DNA from: Papilionanthe hookeriana x Papilionanthe teres
Lineage: Eukaryota > Streptophyta > Magnoliopsida > Asparagales > Orchidaceae
Direction: 5' to 3'
DNA: 64,000 nucleotides
NCBI GenBank assembly: GCA_022702705.1
Contig: CM040428.1
Span: 100,389,805-100,453,804, forward strand
The translations under genes and the position numbers were made by a program. Positions 10,600 to 22,302 of the stretch are shown piece after piece. How positions within the stretch are numbered: the first letter of the stretch is position 1; every line of letters starts with the position of its first letter. A model generated the notes under the pieces. That model saw only the letters and a list, made by a program, of their open reading frames with translations, was not told the origin of the DNA and ran no database searches.

Positions 10600-12423
10600 C
10601 GACCCTCGATCCACGACGAATGCACCAAAAACTTGGTTTGCAATCGCCAAACAATGCGGTAATTTATGCTTATCAAAAATATGTTATAGCCAATACTTTG
10701 ACTCAAATAATAATAGCGACTAGTGTATATAAATATAATTTTATGGAAAATATTTTACACACTTAGAGTACTACGCAAGTATACGTATCGCTTCAAGTAA
10801 TATAGGGCTTTAAATAAAGACCCCGATATCGATCCCACGTGGAGGATTATAGATTTTTTTTATATTTTGATTTTATTTTTATGTATTTCTTTTAAAGTTA
10901 AAAAGTTGATATTTAATTTACTAGATGCGAAATAAAGCGGTAATAAAGTAATGATTGATGTAAATAAAAATAAGTAAACAACTTTCTTCCTTTCGATTAA
11001 TCCAAGACTTTTTAGATAATGTAATATTCGTGGAGAATATAAATTTATGGTATTGTGCCGAATAGAAGCATTCCTATTCTTTACCTTCGCTCGATAGTAT
11101 AAAGAACATTGGTTAATCTATAGATCGGTCCGGATGTATTGTTAGTAGAATGGGTTAATCTAGGCTCACACTACTAGATGTCCAAGGGTGGCTATGGTCG
11201 GCCCTACTAGTGACCCTTTCCTTCTCTGTAAACCAAATTACAAAGATTTAGCCTGTCACTCTAAAAACTTATAAATTCTACGCCCATTAAATAATATCTT
11301 CCTATTTATTTGCACTTCACCTTGAAGAACCCGCGCAAGGCCTTCGACTACCCAAGGATTCATGTGATATCTACTAGTTAAGAATTCATCTCCTTCTAGG
11401 TCTCAAAACTCTTCAACAGATTTTTACAATTTAAATGGCCAATTTAAATAGTAAATTAAGATCTGGTATTAATATCATCACGATGTTTAAAATATATATC
11501 TAGTTTTTAATTCTCCAATGAATTTTATATTATCTTATTTATCTTTTCATAATTGAAAGGAGAAAGTAAAGTAACTACTCATAACACATTGAATTTAAAT
11601 AACAAAACATATAAATAAAACTTTGAATCAAAATACAAATACTTATCTCGTGTTTTTCCAACTGAACCTCTGAATCCTTCTGACTCCAAAGTAAATAGAC
11701 TTTAAAAGCACCAACTCTTCAAATACTCTCAATACAAACTCTAAATAAACTCACTAATTAATAAAAGAAACTATAAATATGGCCCTTAAAATATTTCTCT
11801 AATTTCTCTCTCTAAATGGACTATGGGGCTAGGGGACTAGGTTGGGCGTTGGTGGTTTATGGGCGTTTTTCTCTGAAGGAGTAGCCTCCTATTTATAGGC
11901 TTCAAGGGTTGCCTTGAGGCACCTCTTCAAAATGTGTCCATGTTTAATGAATCTTCTAGAAGGTGTGTCTGGCGCCTAGGCGCCGGACTCTGCGTCCAGT
12001 TCTTCGGACCTCTTCACTTTAGATCGCACCTCTTCGCGGTCATAAATGTTTCCAAGCATCCAAATACAATGTATCACTTGTTCTATAATCTAGGAATAAC
12101 TGCCAATCTTCTAGATGGTCCAATAACAGCTAACACCGTCAAAATAACCATCCAAAATTCGTCAAAAATCTTACAGAATTCTATATCAAACTAGCGCGTA
12201 AGCGTCGATTGCTGGCACCTAGGCGCCAGGCCAATTATTTTGACAATTTTGCATTTTGGCTCCATTTTTGCTCCTTTTTGCTCCTTTTTCATCCTTTTTT
12301 CCTTCTTGAACATTTTTGCATCACCTACATCCAAAACACAAAAATACCTTTCATTAAAGCATAATATCCTTAAAAATTTGATAAAAATTAAGGCATAAAA
12401 ATAGGTATTTCTTTCAAGGATCA
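10600..12423 (-). repeat. 5' LTR of element A (1,824 bp)
   Basis: On the sense strand it starts TGATCC (at 12,423) and ends near GGGTCG (at 10,600), next to the PBS. The LTR pair shares the U3 segment with 1-902. Near its 3' end it carries a 22-bp block (10,769-10,790) followed by 'ATCGATCCCACG' (10,828-10,839). Both recur in the solo LTR at 47,360-49,361 and the LTR at 62,631. A perfect GGCGCCTAGGCGCC palindrome lies near 11,972-11,985. Confidence 0.93.
11888..11899 (-). promoter_or_regulatory. TATA box of element A 5' LTR
   Basis: Minus-strand CCTATAAATAGG is at the same LTR position as in the other A-type copies. It is the core promoter that would drive the genomic RNA of A. Confidence 0.75.
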
Positions 12424-12775
12424 ATGATCTTCCCAAAATGATTGGAATTTCTTTATCTTCCTCCATATCAAGTACAATAAAATCCACAAGAAAGATAACT
12501 TTGTCCACTTTCACTAACACATCTTCCACCACTCCTTCAGGGTAAGTAATGGAACGATCGACCAACTGAAGAATCACAGATGTAGGAGAAATTTCTCCTA
12601 TTACCAACCTTTTGAAAGGTGATAAAGGCATAAGATTAATACTCGCTCCCAGATCACATAAAGCCTTTCCAAAAAAAATTTCACCTATAGCACACGGAAT
12701 AGTGAAACTACTAGGATCTTTAAGTTTTTCAGGAAGCTTCTTCTGATATATTGCACTCACTCTCCGCTAAGTGCA
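12424..12775 (-). pseudogene. Protease of element B, truncated by insertion
   Basis: The aspartic protease reads 'LCDLGASINLMP' (catalytic Asp codon at 12,655-12,653) and ends at 'PIILGRS', where the LTR of A begins. An open frame continues from 12,760 across the junction to 12,191, giving a chimera of about 115 protease residues and about 75 residues read from the LTR. The LTR-encoded tail has no known function. The insertion removed the downstream pol of B from this locus. Confidence 0.85.
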
Positions 12776-14311
12776 ACAGTTTCATGATCTGTAAACTTTT
12801 TTTCTTTCTCAGAATATCCTTCATAAACTTGGCATAGTCAGGCATTTGTTCTAATACTTCAATAAAAGGAATATTTATCGTTAATTTCTTAAGGATTTCC
12901 AAAAATTTTCCAAATCTGTTATCCCTATTTTGTTTCTTTAATCTTTGAGGAAATGGAGGTGGTGGTTTTTCAACAGTTATCTTCATTGGCTCAAAAGGAT
13001 AATCCAAGTATGGATAAATCTTGTTTGAACCTTTTTCAATTTCCACCTTCTCCTTTTCTATTTCAACTTCTTTTTGCACTCTATTTTCCAATTCTTTTCC
13101 ACTCCTTAATTGAATAGCCTTAAGTTGTTCCTTGTTTTGATCTTTTGGATTGATCTCCACATTGCTTGGAAGTGTTCTAGAAGATCTATTATTAAGTGCA
13201 GTGAAAATATGTCCTAATTGATTTTCAATATTTTTCATAGCAACACCTTGAGCTTGTAATTGATTTCCCATATTCATAATCATTTCTTCAGTAGACAACT
13301 TCTTATCCTTAAATTGTGGGTTACTATTGAATCCAAGGGGTTAAGATGGTCTAAAATTAGTATTTCCTTGATTGTTTGAATTTCCAATTGGATTCATAGA
13401 ATTGTTAGCCCAATGCGGGTTAACATTAGCATTGCTATTATTCCAATTGAAATTTGGGTGATTCTTCCAACCAGGATTATAATAATTTGAATAAGGATTG
13501 TTAGGTCTATTAATAGCATTTAAAGTCTCTTAAGGAGTTTGAAATTCAGTTATCTGTCCAAATGAATTTTCCTCCAACACTTGAGGTGGTTGAGAATAAT
13601 TCATTCCATATTGATCTATTTTTTAGAAAGGGCTGCAATTTGAGAAACTACCATATTCATCATATCTGAATCATGAACACTAGCTACTCTCTTAAGATTT
13701 ACCCATTCAGAGGGGCATTCAAAATTATTAGTAGTCATTTCTTCAATTAATGTGTATGCTTCATCAAAAGGTTTTAACATTAATGATCCACCAGCAGCAG
13801 CATCCACTAATCCATTATAAAATGTTTGAATTATTAACCAATCTGGTAAAGCTTGATGTGGGCACTTCCTAAGAAGATCTTTAAATCTCTCCCAAGCTTC
13901 ATATATTGACTCTCCTTCAAAATGACAAAAAGATGTAATATCATTTCTTAGCTTAGCAGTCTTTAATGGAAGGAAATATTTAGATGGAAACTTTTGAAAT
14001 AATTCTCTCCAAGTTCTAATAGATCCATGTGCTAACAAGTTTAACCACGCCTTAGCTTTATCCCTTAACAAGAACAGAAAAAGTCTAAGTCTGACAGCAT
14101 CACTAGACACTCCATCATATTTAAAATTAGTACATAGTTTTAAAAAACCAGCGAGATGTAAATTTGGATCCTCATTAGGTGTCTAGCAAATTGATTTTTT
14201 TGTACCATTTGGATAATAGCAGGTTTAAGTTCAAATGAATTAGCAACAACATCAGGATTTTGAATAGTTATATGAATTTCATATGTTGTTGGGTTAGCAT
14301 AATCTCTTAAA
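12776..14311 (-). pseudogene. Gag of element B
   Basis: Three open stretches in different frames (14,328-14,140, 14,110-13,616, 13,298-12,729) together form an Athila gag. The N-terminal part reads 'RPLRDYANPTTYEIHITIQN'. The capsid has 'LRLFLFLLRDKAKAWLNLL' and 'LPDWLIIQTFYNGLV'. A 'NPGWKNHPNF'-like element follows near 13,440-13,500. The 12,729-13,298 stretch holds a helical basic and proline-rich linker ('VEKPPPPFPQRLKKQ'). Element C interrupts the N-terminus at 14,312-14,316. Confidence 0.88.
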
Positions 14312-14316
14312 GGTCT
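14312..14316 (+). repeat. Target-site duplication of element C, left copy
   Basis: GGTCT directly precedes the TG of the left LTR and is repeated at 42,533-42,537 directly after the CA of the right LTR. It lies inside gag of element B on both sides. Confidence 0.93.
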
Positions 14317-14320
14317 TGTT

Positions 14321-14341
14321 GACCTCATTTTTGATGAGGTC
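14321..14341. repeat. Terminal hairpin of the element C LTR
   Basis: GACCTCAT and ATGAGGTC form a perfect 8-bp stem with a 5-base loop, starting four bases inside the LTR. The same stem is in the 3' LTR (35,118-35,138). A 7-bp version (GACCTCA/TGAGGTC) starts the diverged solo LTR at 52,646-52,666. Conservation of the stem with a changed loop suggests a function, perhaps in integration or RNA 3'-end folding. Confidence 0.8.
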
Positions 14342-16710
14342 TTCTCTCCTTCTTTTTAGTACTTAGGATCTAGCCTTAGGCTTTTCCTTTGACTATCCTA
14401 GAGGATTAGAATTGGGACCCACCACTTAGAAATTCAAACCACTTCTTAACTCCTCGCAAACTCCACAAACTTGATTGTAGACCCCTAATCACCTAGAGGG
14501 TTGAAATCAAATGTGGAAGTTTAAAGGATGAGTTCCCATAGGACTCTTTGGTCTTAGGACTGCCCTGGGTGGCCTGGTCTGGTGAAGGGTTGACTTACAC
14601 ACACACACTACACCGATGCACTACACTTTCACACACCCCTTAAAACTACACTCATATCCAACTTGACCTCCTGACTCATGAAGGTGATTCACATGGATGG
14701 TCCTTAACCCCTAAGCCCTTGGCTAAGAGGGTTAGGAACAACATAGTGGATGCCTCAAATGAGTCTCTTCATGGCTCATGTGGGCTTGATATGGCTTCAT
14801 GGCTCAACCAAAATGATTTCATTCCACTTACATTCACCCAAGCTTCAATTTTCCAAAATTTTCAATTTTCCAAATTTTCAATTTTCCAAATTTTCAATTT
14901 TTGACCCCCGGGACCCTACACCCGCCTAGCCTACCCAAAACCCTTGAAATTACCCAAATTTTCCAAAATTCTCCAAATCACCCAAAATTCCTCAAAACCA
15001 ATCCCAAACATTTCCACACCACTCAAATTGATCATTCATAGCCAAAAATACCAAAAATTCCAAAAAAACCCCCAATACCCTCCAAATACCCAAAATGCCC
15101 CTCTTAGCCAAAAAATCCAAAAATTCAGAAAATTCCCAAAAAATTCCAAAAAATCCCAAATATTCCCAATTTCATTTTGTTCAACTACACCATGGGCCAA
15201 TTTTGTCAATTTACCCCACTTTTGTCAAAATCCCCAATTTGACCCATTTTAACCCAAAGTGAACCCAATGTCAAATCAAACCTATCCAATTGACCCAAAT
15301 TCTGGTCCAATTCAATTCTAAACTTCAATTCAACATCCCCAACACCAATCTAGACCAAATCCAAGTCCATTTGATTGACATTTGGATCCAATTTCACTTT
15401 TGGCCTTAAAGCCCGATTTGGACCCATGACCCAAACTTAGCCCAAACTCACCCAATTCAACTCCAATTAACCCCAAATCTTTTCTAAACCTTCCTTAACA
15501 TTCCCACAAACAAAACACTAACATGATTTGCTCAAAACTTAGACCCAAACCCCACTCAAATTCAACCCAAAGCCAAAATCCCTTAAATGGGCCTACACCT
15601 AAACCTAGCCCATATAGGCCCAAACCCCAAAATCAAGACCCAATCAAAGTTGAAAACTCTTTAACAGCCCCATAAGCCATTTTCAACATTTATTTTACAT
15701 CAATTTCAACCCTAGCCCAACATTGGCCCAAGTTAGCCCAATTTGACCTATGTTGACCCATTCACCAAAGAAACCCAAATCCAACCCAATTCAAACCCAA
15801 ACCACCCCAAATTTGCTTCAAATCACTCATGACCAATCCATGAGCTAAAACCAACATTTGTTTGGCCCAATCCTTCAAAAATTTCCCATCCATAAATTTA
15901 TTTCCAAACCAAAAGCCCATTTTCTTAAACCTTCCTAAAAGCCCAAACTTCATGCTAAAGCCCATATGACAAATTCTTCTCATCATACCCTTAATTAAAA
16001 TCATCCCTAAGTTCAAATCAATCATCAAATGGTTCCAAATCAAGCCATGTGCCAAACTCCATCAAATCACTCCTAAATTACCAAAATTCATAAAAAACCT
16101 CTTTCATGAAAGTTGACTTAGCTTTTTCCAAGCCAAAGGTAAGCCATGAAGCCATGCATGAGCCACATGGAAGCCATGAGAGCCTCTTTACATGTCACCA
16201 TGCCATTTTGGGCAAAAGGAGGAGACTCTTTCCTTAATTCCTAAAGGTGATTAACCACTCCCATGATTCCCCTTAACCATGCTTATGCCTAATCGTGCTT
16301 GGATGGTGACTTGACCCTACTGATTATGCTCGAGCCAAATCACTTTCTCTTCAGCCTAAACCAAGCCTTGGGTGGTGCACCTAGCCCAAAGGGATGAGTT
16401 GACCAATTTGAGCCCAAAATGAGCCTTCTCTCATACCATTCTAATCCAAGCCTTTTACACATGGCATTTGCCAATTGCCTACACTAAACCCCAGCCCTGA
16501 CCCACCTGAACAAGATGGTGACTAGTGCCTGGCCGGCCAACCACTGTGTCACCGGAAAACACCATGGCCGAGACCTTGGGAGGAGCCAAAACTTTGGAAT
16601 TCCACCCGGCCGAGCCGCCCCATGCCCAATGGCCACCATGGCTCGTTCTTCTCATCACCGAGCACGGTCGATCCCAAGCCCTAACTCCCCCGGGAGAGCC
16701 TCCAGCCATG

Positions 16711-16720
16711 CCTATTTAAA
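16711..16720 (+). promoter_or_regulatory. Likely TATA box of element C 5' LTR
   Basis: CCTATTTAAA lies in a GC-richer promoter-like context about 2.4 kb into the LTR. The 3' LTR has it at 37,473-37,482. The solo LTR has GTTTATTTAAAC on the minus strand at 50,697-50,686, in the corresponding place. If this is the promoter, U3 is about 2.4 kb and R plus U5 about 5 kb, which would put an unusually long stretch of LTR into the RNA leader. Confidence 0.55.
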
Positions 16721-17269
16721 CACCACCCCTTCTCGGCCATGAGAGGTGCCGAAACAAACCTTAAGGAAACTCGCCAAAATTGTTCCGGACTACTCCCCAC
16801 ACATAGAGAACTTGATCCCCACCGAAATCCCCTCGCCATTTCCTCTCGCGAGCTCGATTTCGGAGTTGAAATCCAAGCCCAAAACCAGGACACTTCTCCA
16901 CGGTGAGCCAATCCCCAAATTGATTGGTCCTACACCTTCACCGGACCAAGAGAAGAAGTTTACCGGCAAAAGCCCCCTCTCCAGGGCCAGCCATTGCTTC
17001 CGGCCTCCAAGCTTTGTGATCGGCTGTGGTCACTTTCATAGCTAGACAATTCACCGGGCCGAGGACTTCATCCGGAGCTTACTTGGACCCAATCGAAGGT
17101 GACACAACTCTCGGATCGAAGCTTCACTTCTCCGAGCAAAGGTATGGACTCACTCTTCTTCCCGAGCTTCCAGAGATTCTCCTTTTAATTTGAGTCGATT
17201 TAAATACATGTTTACCGTATGGATGTGTTCGTCTCCTCGAGACGAATCCATAGAGCATAAGAACACGAA

Positions 17270-17520
17270 AATCCGTTGAGAATCGAGTGAGAAATTAGGG
17301 TTAGAAGGTTGACGGTCACGGGTGCACACCGGTCGTAGACGATGACCATGAGCCGTCGGATCGAGCGTGTATCGAGTGGACGGTCCGTATCGAGTCGGAC
17401 GGCGCGTTGGTACGTGACCCGCGCGGTCCTCGGATCGTCGAGTCGGATGGCGGCGTCGAATCGAAGCGCCGCGCGGCGCTTCGGAGATGCTAAGGTTGAC
17501 GCGGCGCCGACTCGGATAAA
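17270..17520 (+). other. GC- and CpG-rich block in the element C LTR
   Basis: Within an AT-rich LTR this 250-bp block is very rich in CpG (repeated 'tcgagtcgga'-like phrases). It recurs at about 38,030-38,280 in the 3' LTR and, inverted and diverged, near 49,940-50,150 in the solo LTR. It lies a little downstream of the inferred start site. It may be a downstream promoter or RNA-structure element. Confidence 0.6.
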
Positions 17521-19259
17521 TAGAAAAATAGGGATTTTCTCGATTTATTTAATTCCCTAAACTTCAAAAATTCATAACTTTGTGTAGAAAAATCGGAAAA
17601 ATAAAATAAAAATACCCTCTCGCTCGAGTGAACGAGAGGAGAATAATGTGGAAAAGAAATCAATTAATTTCATCAAGTATTTTATTTTTAATGATTTATT
17701 TAACCTCTGCATTGTTTTAATTCTCCATGCATATAGGAAATTCACCATGGCATGAGACCATAGGGCTTTTGAAGCCTCCGAATTTGGGAACATTCCCCGA
17801 ATTTTCCAAAGTCGGAGACCATCCCTATGAGAAGTTATTGATTTTTCAAATTCATGTTACTCGTTTTGAGTATTTTAAATCCAATAATTAGTATGTTGTG
17901 AAATAAATTCTAGGAAAATTTGGTGATGTTTCTTATGACCGGAGGACTCTAGGAAAAATAGGTTTTGAATTAATTCACTTGGAATGACCCTAATCGGCTT
18001 AAACACCCAAAATAGGTCCTTAATTAATTAGAGCTAATCATGCATTAAATTAACTTGAAATCAATTCTCCACTAACCTTTAGGATCAGAGGAACCCGCCA
18101 TAAAAGTTTGAAGTCAATTGGGTTTGGTTAGCCCTATCAAATGGGTTGATTAAGCCATTTAGCCAATTTAAACTTAAAAAAATTCATAACTTTCAAAATG
18201 CTTTTCAAAAATTCACCAAATTGGTTTTGGAGCCTCTCCGATATCGGGGAATTTAAGAAAATTAAAATTTCAATTTTCTAAAAAAGTTGATTTTTTGCAT
18301 TATTTTAATATTTTAATAATTAAAAAAATAATAAAAATCACAAAAATAATAAAATTCACTAAAATGTCATATTTTGAATTTTAATCACATAGGAACAAAC
18401 CCCATATTTTTCTTAGGTCTCTATGATGAGATATTAAATTTTAAAGCCCAAGGGTATTTTTAAAATTAAAAAATGTATTTTCTAGCATTTCCACTAAAAT
18501 AATTATAATAAATCAGAAAAAAATTAGAAAATTGTGAAAATTGGTTTTCTGATTTCCTTGATATCAGAGAGATTTTTGAAAAATATAAAATTCATTTTTC
18601 AACCTTTATTTTATTTTTAAATTAATTAATACTCCAAAACTCAAAATAATTATAATAAAAATAATATAATTCAAAAAATCACCAAAATTGGTCCAAGTAG
18701 TCCTCTAGTCATTAGGAATGTCCCATAATTTTCTTAAGGACGAAACTTTCCTCGGTCATACTCGTTAAATTTTCCTCGGAAATCCCTATTTTTCACCAAA
18801 AATAATTACATAAATAAATTAAATACGGAAAAATCACATTTTCTCCTCTAATGTCTTTATTGACATATGAGTGAAGTCACATAAGAATTTCAAATTCATT
18901 TGAGCTCAATTTAGTGAGTTATGAAATTATTAAGCTTGAAGGGCAAAGTGGTAATTAAAATTTTAACCCTTAATTAAAACTTTAGGCTTAATGAAATGAA
19001 AGAGTAAAATATTTGATCTTAATCGATTTGGATGATTGAAATTTAAATAATTAAAGGGTAGAAACCTATTAAATAATTCCAAAATAATTAAAATAAACCT
19101 TAATCAAATAATTAATTAAATTTGGAAGAATAATAAAATTGGAATTATTAAAATAGGGATATTATTAGGAAGAGATTTGTTCTTTAATTTAAGAATCCCT
19201 AAATTAATCATCTCAATAATATTTAATTCCTAATTAAAATGATAATCCAAGTTTAAGAT

Positions 19260-19650
19260 TTAAAATGCTAAAAGACTTAATTATCGAATTAAATTAAAGT
19301 TAAATTATTTAAATTAAATCATTTTAAAATTTCAATTAAATTAATACTTTAACAATTAAAATTAAATCATCTTTAAAATATAAAAAAATAAAATATTAAA
19401 TTAAAATTAAAAATAAAATTAAATTAAAAATTAAAATTAAATCAAATTAAATTAAATTAAATTAAATTAAATTAAAACATATTAAATTAAATCAAATTAA
19501 ATCATATTAAATTAAATTAAATTAAATTAAATTAAATTAAAATAAAACCAAGTTAAAATTAAAATTAAATTAAATTAAATAAATCAAATTAAATTAAAAT
19601 TAAATTAAGTCAAATTAAATTAAATTAAATTAAATTGAATTAAATATAAT
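19260..19650. repeat. AAATT pentanucleotide microsatellite in 5' LTR
   Basis: This is a long run of ATTAA/AAATT units with interruptions. The 3' LTR copy (about 40,020-40,395) is shorter by some repeat units, which explains part of the 53-bp length difference between the LTRs. Such arrays expand by slippage, so the length is a poor age marker. Confidence 0.9.
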
Positions 19651-21056
19651 ATCACTTAAGACATAATGAATTCAAAAAAAAATAAATCTAAAACAACTTG
19701 AACATTATTCCAAACTTAAATCCATTAACTGAAATTAAATTAAATCATAAATCACTTGAACATCCATTTGCCCTCAAAAGCTCGTGATGTCATAACTCCT
19801 AAACGGAGCGTTAAGTGAAGTGCTACTTCATTTATAGGATATTCAAATGTCCTAGTTCACTGAGCAAGATAACAAAACTTGAACTCCCGGACGATTAATT
19901 CATTTGTATAATTAAATTCTCTTGGACTTAAAACAACCCTAGAAATATTGAAAAGATGTTTAAGATTCGTCTTAAGCACTTCCTCGATATGATAGGATAT
20001 TTATAAGAACAATTGAACTTAGTTGTTCTTTGATGAAGAAAATCGTCCTCAAACTAAAATACAAGAACCTAGACGTCATAGGAAATGACTAGCTATAGGA
20101 TTAGGAACTTGGTAGAAAACCATAACCCTTCCCTTAGCTTTACCTAGGAACTTGCTTTAAAAGCTTAAATATTCTAACTGTGTTTTAAGTGCAGCTTGGG
20201 ATGACGGGAAGACCCTCCAGGTACGCTTTTATTTTATTGCAATTTACCTTATTGCAATTTATTTAATCGCATCGCACTTACTTTTCTTGCATGATAAACA
20301 ACTCGTTGCATGAAAACCCACACCTTTAGGATAGTCCCTAAAACTGAAACCAAAACTAAATTAAAAGTCATTACAAGATAAAATTCACCTCCACAACATT
20401 TCAAAATATAAGACAACTCAAAATTTAATCACAAAACGAACAACAAAACTACAACTACAACTAAATTAAAACGTCTTGTTGGATGATCGGGAATACCTCG
20501 GATGATGTAACCTACGTGTTGCTAACGGGATTTCCCACGGTCTAAATGAAAGTGTGGAACTCATTCAGTCGAGTTTAGCAAATTCATCTGGACTAAGTGA
20601 ATCCGATAAAAATAACGATGCCGGAAGGATGGAACCGTGGGATCTTAACAGGTGTTGTTATAATCAACTTTAAGATTTGTTTAATTAAAATATTAAAAAA
20701 CACCTGGATTTTAAGATTTTCTCTAAACCAGAACACTTTTCTCATCTCCTAATTTATGACTTCTAAAACTAAACCTCTGCAACAATAAGGAGCTCGAAGC
20801 ATGGTGGGCAGCACGGCCATCGTCGTCAGCAAAACTGAAATCTACATCAGCAAAGCCTGAGTCTATTTCAGCAGAACTTTCCTTAGAACTAAATAACCAA
20901 GCCATAGGACTTCGAGGTAGTTTGCCTAGTGCAACATAAATCCTCAACTCTTCGTTAGGCATTTGCATGATCATGTCATGTAAATTAAGCCCTAACCGGT
21001 CTTAGGACTCCGAGGTGATCGTTCGGTACGACATAAACCCTCCTATCTTCGAGGCT

Positions 21057-21081
21057 ATTTGTATGATTTTATCATACAAAT
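21057..21081. repeat. Perfect 11-bp stem-loop near the end of the 5' LTR
   Basis: ATTTGTATGAT, TTT and ATCATACAAAT form an 11-bp perfect stem with a 3-base loop. The identical sequence is at 41,801-41,825. It lies about 700 bp before the LTR end, in U5, so it would be in the 5' leader of the genomic RNA. Confidence 0.75.
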
Positions 21082-21793
21082 ATAAGTCCTAATTAATTAA
21101 AATTGGTAAGATCAAAACATTAAATAAACATTAGGGCTTTCCTAAATTCAAGCCAAACAATAGGATAGTCGGGAAATTAACGAAGTTCACTTCGAATCTG
21201 TGATTTCTCCTACCTTTCTTCCTTTGAATTCCCAAAATAAAATGTTCCAAATTTGATCCATTCCCTAGTGAAATTCCAAAATTCAATCCCTTGAAAACTT
21301 AAACTTTGAAATTCTTGAGAGTGCGAACTACCGATTATTATCGAGAGTTTTCTTAGGTGATTACCGTCACTTAAGATGTAATTAACTATAGGGGCTTGCC
21401 CTTATAGGGAATTTTAAGAACCCAGATAATATAAACCCTGTTTAATGTTTTCATATTAGACAGGGGAACTTGTCGGCTTATAAAATTGGTTCGCAGACCA
21501 AACGAATGTCACAAATCTTCTAGTTTATTTAATCGAGCCCCATCATCAAGCAATGTGTCTATTTTTCGGGATAGATACATGGTTTGTGGTGCGGTGCTCG
21601 TTTATATAAACTATTCGGGATGTGAGATCAGTTTGATTCCATATCTTAAAATTTTCAAATTTAAAATTATTTTCAAAATCAAATACTACTTTTCAAATTA
21701 TTTATCTAATTAAATCAAGAATTCACCGACAATTTCTGTAGGCGACCTCTTTTCAAAACAAAACACCCAACCTAAAAATATGCCGACAACTTC

Positions 21794-21811
21794 TGGCGAC
21801 TCCGCTGGGGA
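21794..21811 (+). promoter_or_regulatory. Primer-binding site of element C (tRNA-Arg)
   Basis: TGGCGACTCCGCTGGGGA starts five bases after the LTR end. It matches the complement of the 3' end of plant tRNA-Arg with at most one mismatch. tRNA-Arg is the primer reported for Ogre-type Tat elements. Confidence 0.9.
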
Positions 21812-22302
21812 AAATTCCTCTCTCCATTTTTAATCAAATAGTTCTGCTTTCAAAAATCGGTAGTGTATCCATGTCCCTAATGGATCAAACTACCCTTCTT
21901 TCCGTTGGAATATTATGTTCATTTCTACCTTGAACGAGTATAGCCAACATTCTCTCGGATCTAGGAGCCATCGTTTAGACACCCCTAAACAGAGAGGTTC
22001 CGAGATCCTTTTACCTCATTTCGAGGTGGGGTGGACCCCAATAGGTGTTAGTTTAGGAGTGATCCTTCGAGTCGAGAAGTCTTACATAAGACTTTCTTTC
22101 CCTTTCCAACTCGAATCGATTCATTACCTTCTCTACACCTTTCGAACATTCCGTTCTAAATAAACAAACCCTCTAATGAATGACTCTTTTAACAAACATA
22201 CATGAACAATAATGTGTTCTGGACACTTTTCGTTTCCTTTCTTTTCGTCCCGATGAGAAGAAGCATAACTCGGGACCGACAATCGGAATCTACCTTGCAG
22301 AA
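21812..22302. other. Leader of element C between PBS and gag
   Basis: This is a non-coding leader of about 490 bp. Just before the gag ATG it has a pyrimidine-rich tract and 'ctaccttgcag' (ending 22,300), which looks like a splice acceptor. A leader intron is therefore possible but no donor can be chosen with confidence. Confidence 0.5.

Larger units (their letters stand above)
1..12423 (-). mobile_element. Element A: Athila-type Ty3/gypsy LTR retrotransposon, nearly complete
   Basis: Read on the minus strand, the order is 5' LTR (12,423-10,600), PBS complementary to tRNA-Asp, gag, protease, RT, RNase H, integrase, an additional ORF, then the 3' LTR, which is cut by the window start. This order, the tRNA-Asp primer and the D-L-G-A protease motif are typical of the plant Athila lineage. 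The LTR starts TGATCC on its sense strand. By eye the LTR copies agree at roughly nine positions in ten. Many stops and frameshifts make it non-autonomous. It inserted into the protease gene of older element B at 12,424. The matching target-site duplication at its other end lies outside the window; the right-hand copy would be ATGAT at 12,424-12,428. Confidence 0.92.
12424..14311 (-). mobile_element. Element B: older Athila-type gag-protease relic
   Basis: This minus-strand fragment carries gag and the first part of protease and is clearly homologous to A but distinct in sequence. It is cut on the left by A (within protease, just after the G-R-S of the ILGRS motif) and on the right by the giant element C (within gag). 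More of its gag N-terminus continues beyond C at 42,538-42,620. B must therefore predate both A and C. Confidence 0.88.
14317..21788 (+). repeat. 5' LTR of element C (7,472 bp)
   Basis: It is colinear with 35,114-42,532. It begins TGTTGACCTC and ends ATGCCGACA, six bases before the PBS. Parts in order: a terminal hairpin (14,321-14,341), a C/A-rich segment with little G (about 14,940-16,080), a TATA-like site (16,711-16,720), a GC-rich block (about 17,270-17,520), a long AT-rich part with an AAATT microsatellite (about 19,260-19,650), and a hairpin (21,057-21,081). Short ORFs inside it have no recognisable product. Confidence 0.95.

Noticed and set aside
16479..17560. Several overlapping ORFs on both strands in the GC-rich part of the C LTR
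   Set aside because: GC-rich DNA has few stops. The frames overlap in opposite directions, show no domain, and are not kept between the two LTRs.
20723..20974. Minus-strand ORF open in both LTRs of C (also 41,338-41,718)
   Set aside because: It is identical because the LTRs are duplicates. The corresponding place in the diverged solo LTR (about 44,930-45,090) has stops, and no domain is recognisable.
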